The notes: generated from the letters alone by a model not told the origin. Shown: positions 26,384-35,966, counted from the stretch's first letter. The stretch: DNA of 64,000 bases from Endozoicomonas acroporae (GCF_002864045.1 NZ_PJPV01000009.1:1-64000), one strand, 5' to 3'. A program made the numbers and translations.

Positions 26384-27556
26384 ATGTCTGAAATGACATC
26401 TGCTTCTTCACAGGGCGCTGATTTCGAAACCATGACCACGCGACATTACGGTCGTATCTGGCTGCGCGTTGTTCTATGGATTTACGCTCTGCTGGTAGCT
26501 GTTAGTGTCATCGGCTCCGGCTTTAAAATGGCGGTGGGTGGCAGTGAAGCGGCAGCACAGCTGTTCAGCTTTGCCAACAATGCCATCTTGGGTCTGCTGG
26601 CGGGCACACTGGCGACAGCGCTCGTACAATCTTCCAGTACAGTAACCTCTGTTATTGTCGGCCTGGTCGCTGGCGGCCTGCCGGTTCACATGGCCATCCC
26701 GATGATTATGGGTGCCAACATCGGCACAACCATTACCAATACCATCGTAAGTCTTGGTCATATTCGCTGCCATAAAGAGTTCAAGCAGGCGTTTGCTGCC
26801 TCTACCGTTCATGACTTCTTTAACTGGCTTGCGGTTCTCATTCTTTTGCCTCTGGAGCTGTTCACAGGCTTTTTGAGCAAGCTTTCTGCATCGGTAGCCA
26901 GCATGTTGGTTGGCGGTCAGAATATGTCAATGAAAGGCCTGAATTTTATTGACCCGTTAACCTCACCGGCTGAAGACATTGTCAAAGGTTTTGTATCGGT
27001 ACTGCCGGACAACACACTGGCAGGTATTGCCATGATTGGTATCGGTATTGTCCTGATCTTTTTCTCGGTGGTTCGTCTGGGCAAGCTGCTCAAAAAGGTC
27101 ATGGTGGGTAAAGCCAAAGATGCCCTGCACAAGTCCATTGGCCGGGGGCCGATCAGCGGCATTCTGTCCGGTATGACCATGACCGTGATGGTTCAGTCTT
27201 CCTCAACCACCACCAGCCTGATGGTACCCATGGTGGCCAATGGTCTGTTTACTGTACGACAAATGTACCCTTTCACTCTGGGTGCCAACATCGGTACAAC
27301 CATTACCGCCCTGCTGGCTGCCACGGCAATTACCGGTCCTGCGGCCCTGTCGGCACTGACCATCGCCATGGTGCATTTCTTCTTTAACTTCTGTGCCGTA
27401 GTTCTGATTTACGGGATCAAGTGGCTGAGGGAGATTCCGCTGTATATGGCTGACAAACTGTCAGATCTGGCAGTCAGAAACAGAATGTATGCGTTTGCCT
27501 ATCTGTTCATCGCCTTCTTCATTCTGCCAGGTGTCCTTATTTTCCTGACAGCGTGA
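26384..27556 (+). CDS. Na+/phosphate cotransporter family protein
   Basis: The protein is 390 aa, with two inverted halves each carrying the QSSS motif (ALVQSSSTVTSVIVGL and VMVQSSSTTTSLMVPM) and the GANIGTTITN/GANIGTTITALL motif, diagnostic for the NptA/SLC34-like family. About nine membrane segments are visible. Unlike the YjbB group there is no C-terminal PhoU-like domain. It probably imports or exchanges inorganic phosphate with sodium. A GAGGTG site precedes the ATG, a Pho box lies 50 bp upstream and a strong terminator follows. Confidence 0.93.
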   Translation: MSEMTSASSQGADFETMTTRHYGRIWLRVVLWIYALLVAVSVIGSGFKMAVGGSEAAAQLFSFANNAILGLLAGTLATALVQSSSTVTSVIVGLVAGGLPVHMAIPMIMGANIGTTITNTIVSLGHIRCHKEFKQAFAASTVHDFFNWLAVLILLPLELFTGFLSKLSASVASMLVGGQNMSMKGLNFIDPLTSPAEDIVKGFVSVLPDNTLAGIAMIGIGIVLIFFSVVRLGKLLKKVMVGKAKDALHKSIGRGPISGILSGMTMTVMVQSSSTTTSLMVPMVANGLFTVRQMYPFTLGANIGTTITALLAATAITGPAALSALTIAMVHFFFNFCAVVLIYGIKWLREIPLYMADKLSDLAVRNRMYAFAYLFIAFFILPGVLIFLTA

Positions 27557-27580
27557 TTGGCAAGATTCCTTGCCCTGCAA

Positions 27581-27620
27581 AAAAACCTGCTGTGCCTTGA
27601 CTGCACAGCAGGTTTTTTTT
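27581..27620 (+). terminator. Strong intrinsic terminator
   Basis: AAACCTGCTGTGC and GCACAGCAGGTTTTTTTTT make a 13-pair stem followed by nine T, 28 bases after the transporter stop codon. Confidence 0.93.
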
Positions 27621-27677
27621 TGCAGGCTTAACCCCATGAAACAGCAACGCAGGAGCAGTTGCCGCGTAGGACAGTCT

Positions 27678-27833
27678 CTTAGGGTGGACATTAAGCTTAC
27701 CCCTCCATTTTCAATGGCTTTTGAATGGAACTACGAAGGAAAAGAAAATCTCTTCTTTGTGCTCTTCGTGTCCTTCGTGGTTCCATCTTTAACTTCCCGA
27801 AGAGGGGAGTAGACGCTTAATGTCTACCCTAAG
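27678..27833. repeat. 156-bp palindromic element with 10-bp flanking direct repeat
   Basis: The ends CTTAGGGTGGACATTAAGC and GCTTAATGTCTACCCTAAG are inverted with one mismatch. The interior pairs AACTACGAAGGA with the complementary TCCTTCGTGGTT. AGGACAGTCT occurs directly on both sides (27668-27677 and 27834-27843), a candidate target-site duplication. The right flank to 27861 (GTCCGACAGGCTCCT) is the end of an AGGAGCCTGTC-family element, so this one appears to have inserted into it. Confidence 0.85.
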
Positions 27834-27977
27834 AGGACAGTCTTAAGTCCGACAGGCTCCTATACTACGGGTCGCGTTTTTGAACAAGAACTATTTGACG
27901 ATCGCCGTCCAGAAAGACGGAAAACAGGACAGCCTCCCAGGAAAACTCCTGTCAAGTTTCAACATAAATAGCTACAG

Positions 27978-29486
27978 ATGGGGATGGAAATGAATATCAA
28001 CCTGTTTGCCAATGGCACCACTTTTGCCGTGCCCTACAGCGTCCCTCCTGACAGTTTTACGGAGGGTAAAGGGTGCAGGGAGAAACTGCATGACCGAAGT
28101 CGTCTTATTAAATCGATTCCGGTGCCAGACAAAACAGCCTACTTTGCCAATCCGTTTATGCCCATGCCTTGTGGCGAGGCAAGGAATTCAATTGGAGATT
28201 TTGATTTTGAGCGTATGCTCAAAATGGTCGACACAGAAATGATCCACCTCAATCCGGATCTCCGATTTATGCCCGCTGAGATTTTTAGCCGCTGTGAAGC
28301 AATCCCCCTGAAAATACTGGCGGACAGGAAGGTTGCTGTCGTGGTTAGTGACAATAAATACCAAACGCTCGGAGAGGTTGGTGAGCAGAACAGGCGTCAA
28401 TCGTTTTCTTATCATTCCAATACGCCCAGGCATCCTGAATTATGTGATGAACGTATAGCTGAGCTGGCAAAACTTGGATTTTTCCTTATGCCCAGGGAGG
28501 GGGAAATAATGAGTACATTTAAATTATTGAGGTGGGAAATCCAGCCTGTTTTCAATATCAATTTTAGCGGCACTTTCGGTGCATCACTTCATTGCTTCGA
28601 CCTGTTAATCTCAGACGAGCAGCTCCCTGAATACAAACATTTAGTCGGCCATGATTTATTGCAGTACCCCATCATCGAAACTGGCCAGATTTCCCAGGCA
28701 GCTTATGTCTCTTCTGTTTATTCACCGACGAACGATAATCACCTGTTTCTCATCAGGCCTGCTGATACCAAACTACCCATGCTGCAAGGAACTGAGCTTA
28801 TCGAAACAAAGTATCAGGCAATGATTGATCGGGCTGTTAACGCTGGCCAACCAACAAGTATTGAAAATGAGGGGGTGGTCAAATCGTTACGGGAAGCGGA
28901 GTTTTTTATGGCTCCTTACCAAAAGTCTATAAGGTTTTGTCAATCGGTCATCAGGGCGTTGAATACCTGCCCGCAAGAGCACCCCGATCTCTCTGTTGCC
29001 ATTAATAAAGCAATCAGTCGATTGGCATTCTCTGAACAATACATGACCGATTGTTCGGGCCTGGTCAGGCAAGCCATTGTGTATGATGAACTGATGCAGC
29101 TTGAAAATACCAGTACTATGGAAGAACTGAAAATTAAACAGGAAGAAATCAGTAAGCAGTTTATCCACAAGGAGGTGGAATGGCATAAGAAAGCGGTGCA
29201 GGAAGAAATCCTTTCGGGAAAAGACTCTTATTTCCCAATGATCAACATGCATTCGCTCATCATGACGTCACTCGGTGACCTGTTAATGGCAATGGGTTAT
29301 CGCAACTCTCAGGGCGAAAACGCATTGCGAGACAAAATCGTTGATTGGAAAGCAGAGGCAGAAACTATTTGTGCCCAGACAGATGAGCTGCTTTGTGATC
29401 GGAAGGCGATTCATTCATTAAAGCTAAAGAGTATTTGGGTTTCCATTGAGAGCACAGATGCAGAGGATGACGTTGAAAATCCCTGA
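27978..29486 (+). CDS. Tandem paralog P1, unknown family
   Basis: The protein is 502 aa. I do not recognise the family. It has no signal peptide or membrane segment. Conserved blocks shared with the other four copies are FANGTTFAVP at the start, LRFMPAEIFSRCEAIPLKIL, QTLGEVGEQNRRQSF, PADTKLPMLQGTELIETKY, SEQYMTDCSGLVRQAIVYDE and the C-terminal ISKQFIHKEVEWHKKAVQEE with MHSLIMTSLGDLLMAMGYRN. The C-terminal 200 residues are mainly helical. Residues 12-80 and 170-205 vary most. Three in-frame ATG codons lie close together (27978, 27984, 27990); the GGGG run suits the third. Upstream 60 bp are conserved in all five copies. Confidence 0.8.
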   Translation: MGMEMNINLFANGTTFAVPYSVPPDSFTEGKGCREKLHDRSRLIKSIPVPDKTAYFANPFMPMPCGEARNSIGDFDFERMLKMVDTEMIHLNPDLRFMPAEIFSRCEAIPLKILADRKVAVVVSDNKYQTLGEVGEQNRRQSFSYHSNTPRHPELCDERIAELAKLGFFLMPREGEIMSTFKLLRWEIQPVFNINFSGTFGASLHCFDLLISDEQLPEYKHLVGHDLLQYPIIETGQISQAAYVSSVYSPTNDNHLFLIRPADTKLPMLQGTELIETKYQAMIDRAVNAGQPTSIENEGVVKSLREAEFFMAPYQKSIRFCQSVIRALNTCPQEHPDLSVAINKAISRLAFSEQYMTDCSGLVRQAIVYDELMQLENTSTMEELKIKQEEISKQFIHKEVEWHKKAVQEEILSGKDSYFPMINMHSLIMTSLGDLLMAMGYRNSQGENALRDKIVDWKAEAETICAQTDELLCDRKAIHSLKLKSIWVSIESTDAEDDVENP

Positions 29487-29623
29487 CCCTACAGATTCTG
29501 GATAAAGGAGCGGATTGCGTTTTTGGACAAGAACTATTTAACGATAGCCAGTGTCCAAGACGACGGAAAACAGAACAGCCTCCCGGGAAAACTCCTGTCA
29601 AGTCTCAACATAAATAGCAACAG
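29487..29623 (+). repeat. Conserved intergenic spacer of the paralog array
   Basis: The spacer starts with CCCTACAGATTCTGGATAAAG, which matches the coding sequence of the histidine kinase gene near 35696-35717 with only one mismatch. It then continues TTTTTGGACAAGAACTATTT and ends CTCAACATAAATAGCAACAG. The same spacer follows P2 (31103-31243) and, interrupted by an element, P3. It is a by-product of the tandem amplification and probably carries each copy's promoter. Confidence 0.85.
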
Positions 29624-31102
29624 ATGGGGATGAAAATGAATATCAACCTGCTTGCCAATGGCACCACTTTTGGCGTGCCCTATACCTGTAGCAGACCTCA
29701 TCACAATTTTACGGAGGGTGAAGGGCATAGGAAGATACGGCTTGACCGAAGTCGTCTTATTCAATCGATTCCGGTGCCAGTCAAAACAGCCTACTTTGCC
29801 TATTTATCTGGATATTATGATTTTGTGAGTAGGCTCAATGTGGTAGCCACAGAAATGATCCGCCTCAATCCGGATCTCCGATTTATGCCCGCTGAGATTT
29901 TTAGCCGCTGTGAAGCAATCCCCCTGAAAATACTGGCGGACAGAAAGGTTGCTGTCGTGGTTAGTGACAATAAATACCAAACGCTCGGAGAGGTTGGTGA
30001 GCAGAACAGGCGTCAATCATTTTATCATTCCAATACGCCCAGGCATCCTGAATTATCTGATGAACGTATAGCTGAATTAGCAAAACTTGGATTTTTCCTT
30101 GTGCCCGGGGATTATGTGAATGGAGCATTTAGTAGAGAAAGCCATCCCGTATTCAATATCAATGGTATTGACGATTTCAGTGTAAGATCTCATTGCTTCG
30201 ACCTTTTAATCTCAGACGAGCAGCTCCCTGAATACAAACATCCTGAATACAAACATTTAGTCGGCCATGATTTATTGCAGTACCCCATCATCGAAACTGG
30301 CCAGATTTCCCAGGCAGCTTATGTCTCTTCCGTTTATTCACCGACGAACGATAATCACCTGTTTCTCATCAGGCCTGCTGATACCAAACTACCCATGCTG
30401 CAAGGAACTGAGCTTATCGAAACAAAGTATCAGGCAATGATTGATCGGGCTGTTAACGCTGGCCAACCAACAAGTATTAAAAATGAGGGGGTGGTCAAAT
30501 CGTTACGGGAAGCGGAGTTTTTTATGGCTCCTTACCAAAAGTCTATAATGTTTTGTCAATCGGTCATCAGGGCGTTGAATACCTGCCCGCAAGAGCACCC
30601 CGATCTCTCTGTTGCCATTAATAAAGCAATCAGTCGATTGGCATTCTCCGAACAATACATGACTGATTGTGCGGGCCTGGTCAGGCAAGCCATTGTGTAT
30701 GATGAACTGATGCAGCTTGAAAATACCAGTACTAAGGAAGAACTGAAAATGAAACAGGAAGAAATCAGTCAGCAGTTTATCCATAAGGAGGTGGAATGGC
30801 ATAAGAAAGCGGCGCAGGAAGAAATCCTTTCGGGAAAAGACTCGTATTTCCCAATGATCAACATGCATTCGCTCATCATGACATCACTCGGTGACCTGTT
30901 AATGGCAATGGGTTATCGCAACTCACCGGGCGAAAACGCATTGCGAGACAAAATCGTTGCTCAGAAAGCAGAGGCAAAAACTATTTGTACCCAGACAGAT
31001 GAGCTGCTTTCTGATCGGAAGACCATTCATTCATTAAAGCTAAAGAGTATTTGGGTTTCCATTGAGAGCACAAATGCAGAGGATGACGTTGAAAATCCCT
31101 GA
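29624..31102 (+). CDS. Tandem paralog P2, unknown family
   Basis: The protein is 492 aa and closest to P1 in the C-terminal two thirds, including the YQAMIDRAVNAGQPTSI segment. Relative to P1 it lacks part of the variable segment around residues 60-75. It also carries a 15-bp tandem duplication (CCTGAATACAAACAT twice) that makes PEYKHPEYKH in place of PEYKH. The upstream and downstream spacers match those of P1. The function is not known. Confidence 0.8.
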   Translation: MGMKMNINLLANGTTFGVPYTCSRPHHNFTEGEGHRKIRLDRSRLIQSIPVPVKTAYFAYLSGYYDFVSRLNVVATEMIRLNPDLRFMPAEIFSRCEAIPLKILADRKVAVVVSDNKYQTLGEVGEQNRRQSFYHSNTPRHPELSDERIAELAKLGFFLVPGDYVNGAFSRESHPVFNINGIDDFSVRSHCFDLLISDEQLPEYKHPEYKHLVGHDLLQYPIIETGQISQAAYVSSVYSPTNDNHLFLIRPADTKLPMLQGTELIETKYQAMIDRAVNAGQPTSIKNEGVVKSLREAEFFMAPYQKSIMFCQSVIRALNTCPQEHPDLSVAINKAISRLAFSEQYMTDCAGLVRQAIVYDELMQLENTSTKEELKMKQEEISQQFIHKEVEWHKKAAQEEILSGKDSYFPMINMHSLIMTSLGDLLMAMGYRNSPGENALRDKIVAQKAEAKTICTQTDELLSDRKTIHSLKLKSIWVSIESTNAEDDVENP

Positions 31103-31243
31103 CCCTACAGATTCGCGATAAAGGAGCGGGCACGGTGCGTTTTTGGACAAGAACTATTTAACGATAGCCAGTGTCCAAGACGACGGAAAACAGAACAGCC
31201 TCCCGGGAAAACTCCTGTCAAGTCTCAACATAAATAGCAACAG

Positions 31244-32767
31244 ATGGGGATGAAAATGAATATCAACCTGCTTCCCAATGGCACCACTTTTGGCGTGCCC
31301 AATACCTGTAGCACACCTCATTACAATTTTACGAAGGGTGAAGGGCATAGGGAGATGCGGCATGACCGAAGTCATCTTATTAAATTGATTCGGGTGCCAG
31401 TCAAAACAGCCTACTTTGCCAATCGGTTTGTGCCTAAGCCTTATAATAATTATAAGTTTAGGTATTTATCTGGACATTATGATTTTGCGCATACGCTCGA
31501 AGTGGTAGACACAGAAATGATCCGCCTCAATCCGGATCTCCGATTTATGCCCGCTGAGATTTTTAGCCGCTGTGCAACAATCCCCCTGAAAATACTGGCG
31601 AACATGAAGGTTGCTGTCTTGGTTAGTGACCATAAATACCAAACGCTCGGAGAGGTTGGTGAGCAGAGCAGGCGTCAATCGTTTTATCATTCCAATACGC
31701 CCAGGCATCCTGAATTATCTGATGAACGTATAGCTGAATTAGCAAAACGTGGATTTTTCCTTGTGCCCGGGGATGATGTGAATGAAGCATTTAGTAGAGA
31801 AAGCCATCCCGTTTTCAATATCAATGATATTGACGGTTTCAGTGAAAAATATCATTGCTTCGACCAGTTAATCTCAGACGAGCAGCTTCCTGAATACAAA
31901 CATTTAGTCGGCCATGATTTATTGCAGCACCCTATCATCGAAACTGGCCAGGTTTCCCAGGCAGCGTATGTCTCTTCCGTTTATTCACCGACGAACGATA
32001 ATCACCTGCTTCTCATCAGGCCTGCTGATACCAAACTACCCATGCTGCAAGGGACTGAGCTTATCGAAACGAAGTATGAGGTAATAATTACTCGGATAAC
32101 GATTGATCTGGATAATAACGTTGGCCAACCAACACCTCTTAAAAATGAGGAGGTGTTGATCAAATTGTTACGGGAAGCGAAGTTTTTTATGGCTCCTTAC
32201 CAGGAGTCTATACTGTTTTGTCAATCGGCCATCGAGACGTTGAATGCCTACCCGCAAGAGCACCCCGATCTCTCTGTTGCCATTAATAAAGCAATCCGTC
32301 GATTGGCATTCTCTGAACAATACATGACTGATTGTGCGGGCCTGGTCAGGCAAGCCATTGTGTATGATGAACTGATGCAGCTTGAAAATACCAGTACTAA
32401 GGAAGAACTGAAAATTAAACAGGAAGAAATCAGTAAGCAGTTTATCCATAAGGAGGTGGAATGGTATAAGAAAGCGGTGCAGGAAGAAATACTGTCGGGA
32501 AAAAACTCTTATTTCCCAATGATCAACCTGCATTCGCTCATCATGACGTCACTCGGTGACCTGTTAATGGAAATGGGTTATCGCAACTCTCAGGGCGAAA
32601 ACGCATTGCGAGACAAAATCGTTGCTCAGAAAGCAGAGGCAGAAACTATTTGTACCCAGACAGATGAGCTGCTTTGTGATCGGAAGACCATTCATTCATT
32701 AAAGCTAAAGAGTATTTGGGGTTCCATTGAGAGCACAGATGCAGAGGATGACGTTGAAAATCCCTGA
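31244..32767 (+). CDS. Tandem paralog P3, unknown family
   Basis: The protein is 507 aa, the longest copy. The N-terminal half is closest to P2, with an extra segment (NRFVPKPYNNYKFRYLSGHY). In the middle it switches to a different version, YEVIITRITIDLDNNVGQPT, shared in type with P4 but not with P1, P2 or P5. The C-terminus follows the common pattern. This block-wise similarity suggests recombination between copies. Its 3-prime spacer begins like those of P1 and P2. Confidence 0.8.
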   Translation: MGMKMNINLLPNGTTFGVPNTCSTPHYNFTKGEGHREMRHDRSHLIKLIRVPVKTAYFANRFVPKPYNNYKFRYLSGHYDFAHTLEVVDTEMIRLNPDLRFMPAEIFSRCATIPLKILANMKVAVLVSDHKYQTLGEVGEQSRRQSFYHSNTPRHPELSDERIAELAKRGFFLVPGDDVNEAFSRESHPVFNINDIDGFSEKYHCFDQLISDEQLPEYKHLVGHDLLQHPIIETGQVSQAAYVSSVYSPTNDNHLLLIRPADTKLPMLQGTELIETKYEVIITRITIDLDNNVGQPTPLKNEEVLIKLLREAKFFMAPYQESILFCQSAIETLNAYPQEHPDLSVAINKAIRRLAFSEQYMTDCAGLVRQAIVYDELMQLENTSTKEELKIKQEEISKQFIHKEVEWYKKAVQEEILSGKNSYFPMINLHSLIMTSLGDLLMEMGYRNSQGENALRDKIVAQKAEAETICTQTDELLCDRKTIHSLKLKSIWGSIESTDAEDDVENP

Positions 32768-32839
32768 CCCTACAGATTCTGGATAAAGAAGCGGGCCAGT
32801 GCGTTTTTGGACAAGAACTATTTAACGATAACCAGTGTC

Positions 32840-33009
32840 TAAGGAATTGTCTTTTAATAAGTTCCCGATTCCCGTTCACCCTGAATGCTGAGCTTGTCGA
32901 AGTATCGAAGGGTCGTGCCACCGAACTTCGATACTTCGACAAGCTCAGCACTCAGTCCGAACGGAGTCAGGCAATGAAAATAGGGAAGTTATTTCCAGAC
33001 AACTCCTAA
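32840..33009. repeat. AGGAGTTGTCTGG-family element inserted in the P3-P4 spacer
   Basis: The ends AAGGAATTGTCTTTTAATAA and the inverse of GGAAGTTATTTCCAGACAAC mark the family. The core is a second palindrome, TTCGATACTTCGACAAGCTC against the inverse, flanked by CCCTGAATGCTGAGCTTG. The spacers after P1 and P2 lack it and run straight from CCAGTGTCCAAGACGACGG, so they serve as empty sites. About 170 bp were added here. Confidence 0.9.
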
Positions 33010-33075
33010 TGAAGACGGAAAACAGAACAGCTTCCCGGGAAAACTCCTGTCAAGTCTCAACATAAATAGCAACAG

Positions 33076-34587
33076 ATGGGAATGAAAATGAATATCAACC
33101 TGTTTGCCAATGGCACCACTTTTGGCGTGCCCTTTAGCATGCCTCATTGCAATTTTACGGAGGGTGAAGGGCATAGAGAGAAACCGCATGACCGAAGTCA
33201 TGTTATTAAATTGTTTCGGGTGCCAGCCAAAACAGCCTACCTTGCCATTCCGTTTATACGCAGGCCTTATAGCGGGGATAAGTATTTATTTAGAGATTTT
33301 GATTTTGAGCGCATGCTCAAAGAGGTAGACACGGAAATGATCCGCCTCAATCCGGATCTCCGATTTATGCCCGCTGAGATTTTTAGCCGCTGTGAAGCAA
33401 TCCCCCTGAAAACACTGGCGAACAGGAGGGTTGCTGTATTGGTTAATGACAATAAATACCAAACGCTCGGAGAGGTTGGTGAGCAGAACAGGCGTCAATC
33501 GTTTTATCATTCCAATACGCCCAGGCATCCTCAATTATCTGATGAACGTGTAGCTGAATTAGCAAAATCTGGATTTTTCCTTATGTCCGGGGATGATATG
33601 AATGGATCATTGAGCAGGGGAAGCCAGCCCCTTTTCAATATCAATGATTTTGACGCTTTGAGTGAAACATTTCATGGCTTCGACCTGTCAATCTCAGACG
33701 AGGAGCTCCTTGAATACAAACATTTTGTCGGCCATGATTTATTGCAGCACCCTATCATCGAAACTGGCCAGGTTCCCCAGGCAGCTTATGTCTCTTCCGT
33801 TTATTCACCGACGAACGATAATCACCTGTTTCTCATCAGGCCTGCTGATACCAAACTACCCATCCTGCAAGGGACTGAGCTTATCGAAACGAAGTATGAG
33901 GCAATAATTACTCAGATAAGGATGGATCAGGAAGATAACGATGACCAACCAGCAAGCATTGAAAATGAGGAGGTGTTGAACAAATCGTTACGGGAAGCGA
34001 AGTTTTTTATGGCTCCTTACCAAGAGTCTATAAGGTTTTGTCAATCGGTCATCAAGACGTTGAATGCCTGGTCGCAAGAGCACCCCAATCTCTCTGTTGC
34101 CATTAATAAAGCAATCAGTCGATTGGCATTCTCCGAACAATACATGACTGATTGTGCGGGCCTGGTCAGGCAAGCCATTGTGTATGATGAACTGATTCAG
34201 CTTGAAAATACCAGCACTATGGAAGAACTGAAAATTAAACAGGAAGAAATCAGTAAGCAGTTTATCCATAAGGAGATGGAATGGCATAAGAAAGCGGCGC
34301 AGGAAGAAATACTGTCGGGACAAGACTCTTATTTCCCAATGATCAACCTGCATTCGCTCATCATGACGTCACTCGGTGACCTGTTAATGGAAATGGGTTT
34401 TAGCAACTCTCGGGGCGAAAACGCATTGCGAGACAAAATCGTTGATTTGAAAGCAGAGGCAGAAACTATTTGTACCCAGACAGATGAGCTGCTTTGTGAT
34501 CGGAAGACCATTCATTCATTAAAGCTAAAGAGTATTTCGGTTTCTATTGAGAGCACAGATGCAGAGGATGATGTTGAAAATCCCTGA
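33076..34587 (+). CDS. Tandem paralog P4, unknown family
   Basis: The protein is 503 aa and the most divergent of the five in the centre (FDALSETFHGFDLSISDEEL). It has the P3-type segment YEAIITQIRMDQEDNDDQPA. Its 3-prime flank differs from P1-P3: GGGATAAAAAAACCAATTTT leads directly into the histidine kinase gene 64 bp later. P5 has the same flank, so P4 probably represents the ancestral arrangement of paralog gene followed by kinase. The function is unknown. Confidence 0.8.
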   Translation: MGMKMNINLFANGTTFGVPFSMPHCNFTEGEGHREKPHDRSHVIKLFRVPAKTAYLAIPFIRRPYSGDKYLFRDFDFERMLKEVDTEMIRLNPDLRFMPAEIFSRCEAIPLKTLANRRVAVLVNDNKYQTLGEVGEQNRRQSFYHSNTPRHPQLSDERVAELAKSGFFLMSGDDMNGSLSRGSQPLFNINDFDALSETFHGFDLSISDEELLEYKHFVGHDLLQHPIIETGQVPQAAYVSSVYSPTNDNHLFLIRPADTKLPILQGTELIETKYEAIITQIRMDQEDNDDQPASIENEEVLNKSLREAKFFMAPYQESIRFCQSVIKTLNAWSQEHPNLSVAINKAISRLAFSEQYMTDCAGLVRQAIVYDELIQLENTSTMEELKIKQEEISKQFIHKEMEWHKKAAQEEILSGQDSYFPMINLHSLIMTSLGDLLMEMGFSNSRGENALRDKIVDLKAEAETICTQTDELLCDRKTIHSLKLKSISVSIESTDAEDDVENP

Positions 34588-34651
34588 ACGGGATAAAAAA
34601 ACCAATTTTCGAGTCTAAGGGTATTCAACATGAGCACATCATGAAGCCTTA

Positions 34652-35959
34652 ATGACGAACACAATACCCAACCTCTCGATTGGTGCAGAGAACCTCAAGC
34701 GCCTGTGCTGGCTCCGTGGAACCCTGATTGCGGTTGAGGGTATGGCCTTTTTCCTGGCCAGCCGCCATTTTGACCTCCAGATCACCGGCCTTGTTCTGGC
34801 CTGTTTCATCGCCTTGCTGATGATTATTGGTACTGTCATTCGGTTACATGCGATCAAAAGCCATGTCAGCGATCAGGAGTTCTTTGTTCAACTGCTGCTG
34901 GACCTTCTCTCCCAGAGTACGCTGTTATTCTTTAGTGGTGGTTATACCAACCCACTGGTATCGACCTATTTGATCACTGTCTGTATCGGCGCTGCACTGC
35001 TGCCAGGCAAATACAGCTGGGGCGTGACATTCACTGCAACGCTGCTCTATACCCTGCTGATGAAATGGTACGTTCCATCCGGCCCCGGTTCGATGCTTCA
35101 CTTGCCAGAACAGCAGCTGATGATCGACATTCATTTGCTTGGCATGTGGCTAACGTTTGTGCTGAGTGCCTTTCTGATCAATTACTTTGTCGAACTGATG
35201 GCCTCAGCCCTGAGAAAACAGCAAAGGGATATAGCCATCAGCAGAGAACGTCAACTGAGAGATGAAAGCATTCTTGCCATTGCCCTTCAGGCAGCGGGTG
35301 CAGCCCATGAACTGGGAACGCCACTCACCACAATGGCCATTGTGCTCAGGGATCTGCAGGAGGAATACCAGGGCAGCGCACTGGCTGAGCGCTTGATATT
35401 TCTCCGGGATCAGATCGATGAATGCAAGAAAAGGCTGCAACAGTTGGTATCGGAAAGCCAATATAAAGGTATTGAGAGTATCGATAGCCAGGATTTTCTG
35501 ATTAAGGTCATCCAAAAATGGCAGTTGATCAGACCTGAATCCGAGCTTTATTACAATGCCGCTCAATGGCCTGTTTCAGTATCTATTCCCTGTGATCTGA
35601 CACTGTATCAGGCAATCACGTCATTACTTGATAATGCAGAAGATGCCAGCCCGGGCCAGGTGTCACTGCACGTGATTCAGAACCGCCAAAACCTGACCCT
35701 GCAGATTCTGGATAAAGGCGCGGGCTTCCCGGAAGGCAGACCCGGAAAAAGCTCAGTCCCTATAAAAGAAGGGAACCCAACCACCTTATCAAGAACGCCT
35801 TATAGCTTAAAAGAAGATGGCCTCGGGATTGGTTTGCTACTCAGCCAGGCCAGTATTGAACGGCTGGGAGGTCTGATACAGATGCGCCCCCTGACCTGCG
35901 GGGGAAGCTTGATTGAAGTCCAACTCCCCATCCTCAGCCAACCAGAACAGGAACCATAA
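34652..35959 (+). CDS. regB: RegB/PrrB-type redox sensor histidine kinase
   Basis: The protein is 435 aa with six N-terminal membrane segments. The loop GGYTNPLVSTYLI corresponds to the RegB quinone-interacting GGxxNPF-type motif, here with Leu in the last position. The H box is AAGAAHELGTPL (His219). The ATPase domain shows the N box LLDNAEDASPG, G1 LDKGAGFPEG and G2 DGLGIGLLLSQASIERLGG. RegB-type kinases sense quinone redox state and phosphorylate RegA. The reading frame continues past the regulator's start region with no overlap. The ribosome site is weak. The partner gene follows seven bases later. Confidence 0.9.
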   Translation: MTNTIPNLSIGAENLKRLCWLRGTLIAVEGMAFFLASRHFDLQITGLVLACFIALLMIIGTVIRLHAIKSHVSDQEFFVQLLLDLLSQSTLLFFSGGYTNPLVSTYLITVCIGAALLPGKYSWGVTFTATLLYTLLMKWYVPSGPGSMLHLPEQQLMIDIHLLGMWLTFVLSAFLINYFVELMASALRKQQRDIAISRERQLRDESILAIALQAAGAAHELGTPLTTMAIVLRDLQEEYQGSALAERLIFLRDQIDECKKRLQQLVSESQYKGIESIDSQDFLIKVIQKWQLIRPESELYYNAAQWPVSVSIPCDLTLYQAITSLLDNAEDASPGQVSLHVIQNRQNLTLQILDKGAGFPEGRPGKSSVPIKEGNPTTLSRTPYSLKEDGLGIGLLLSQASIERLGGLIQMRPLTCGGSLIEVQLPILSQPEQEP

Positions 35960-35966
35960 AGCGACG

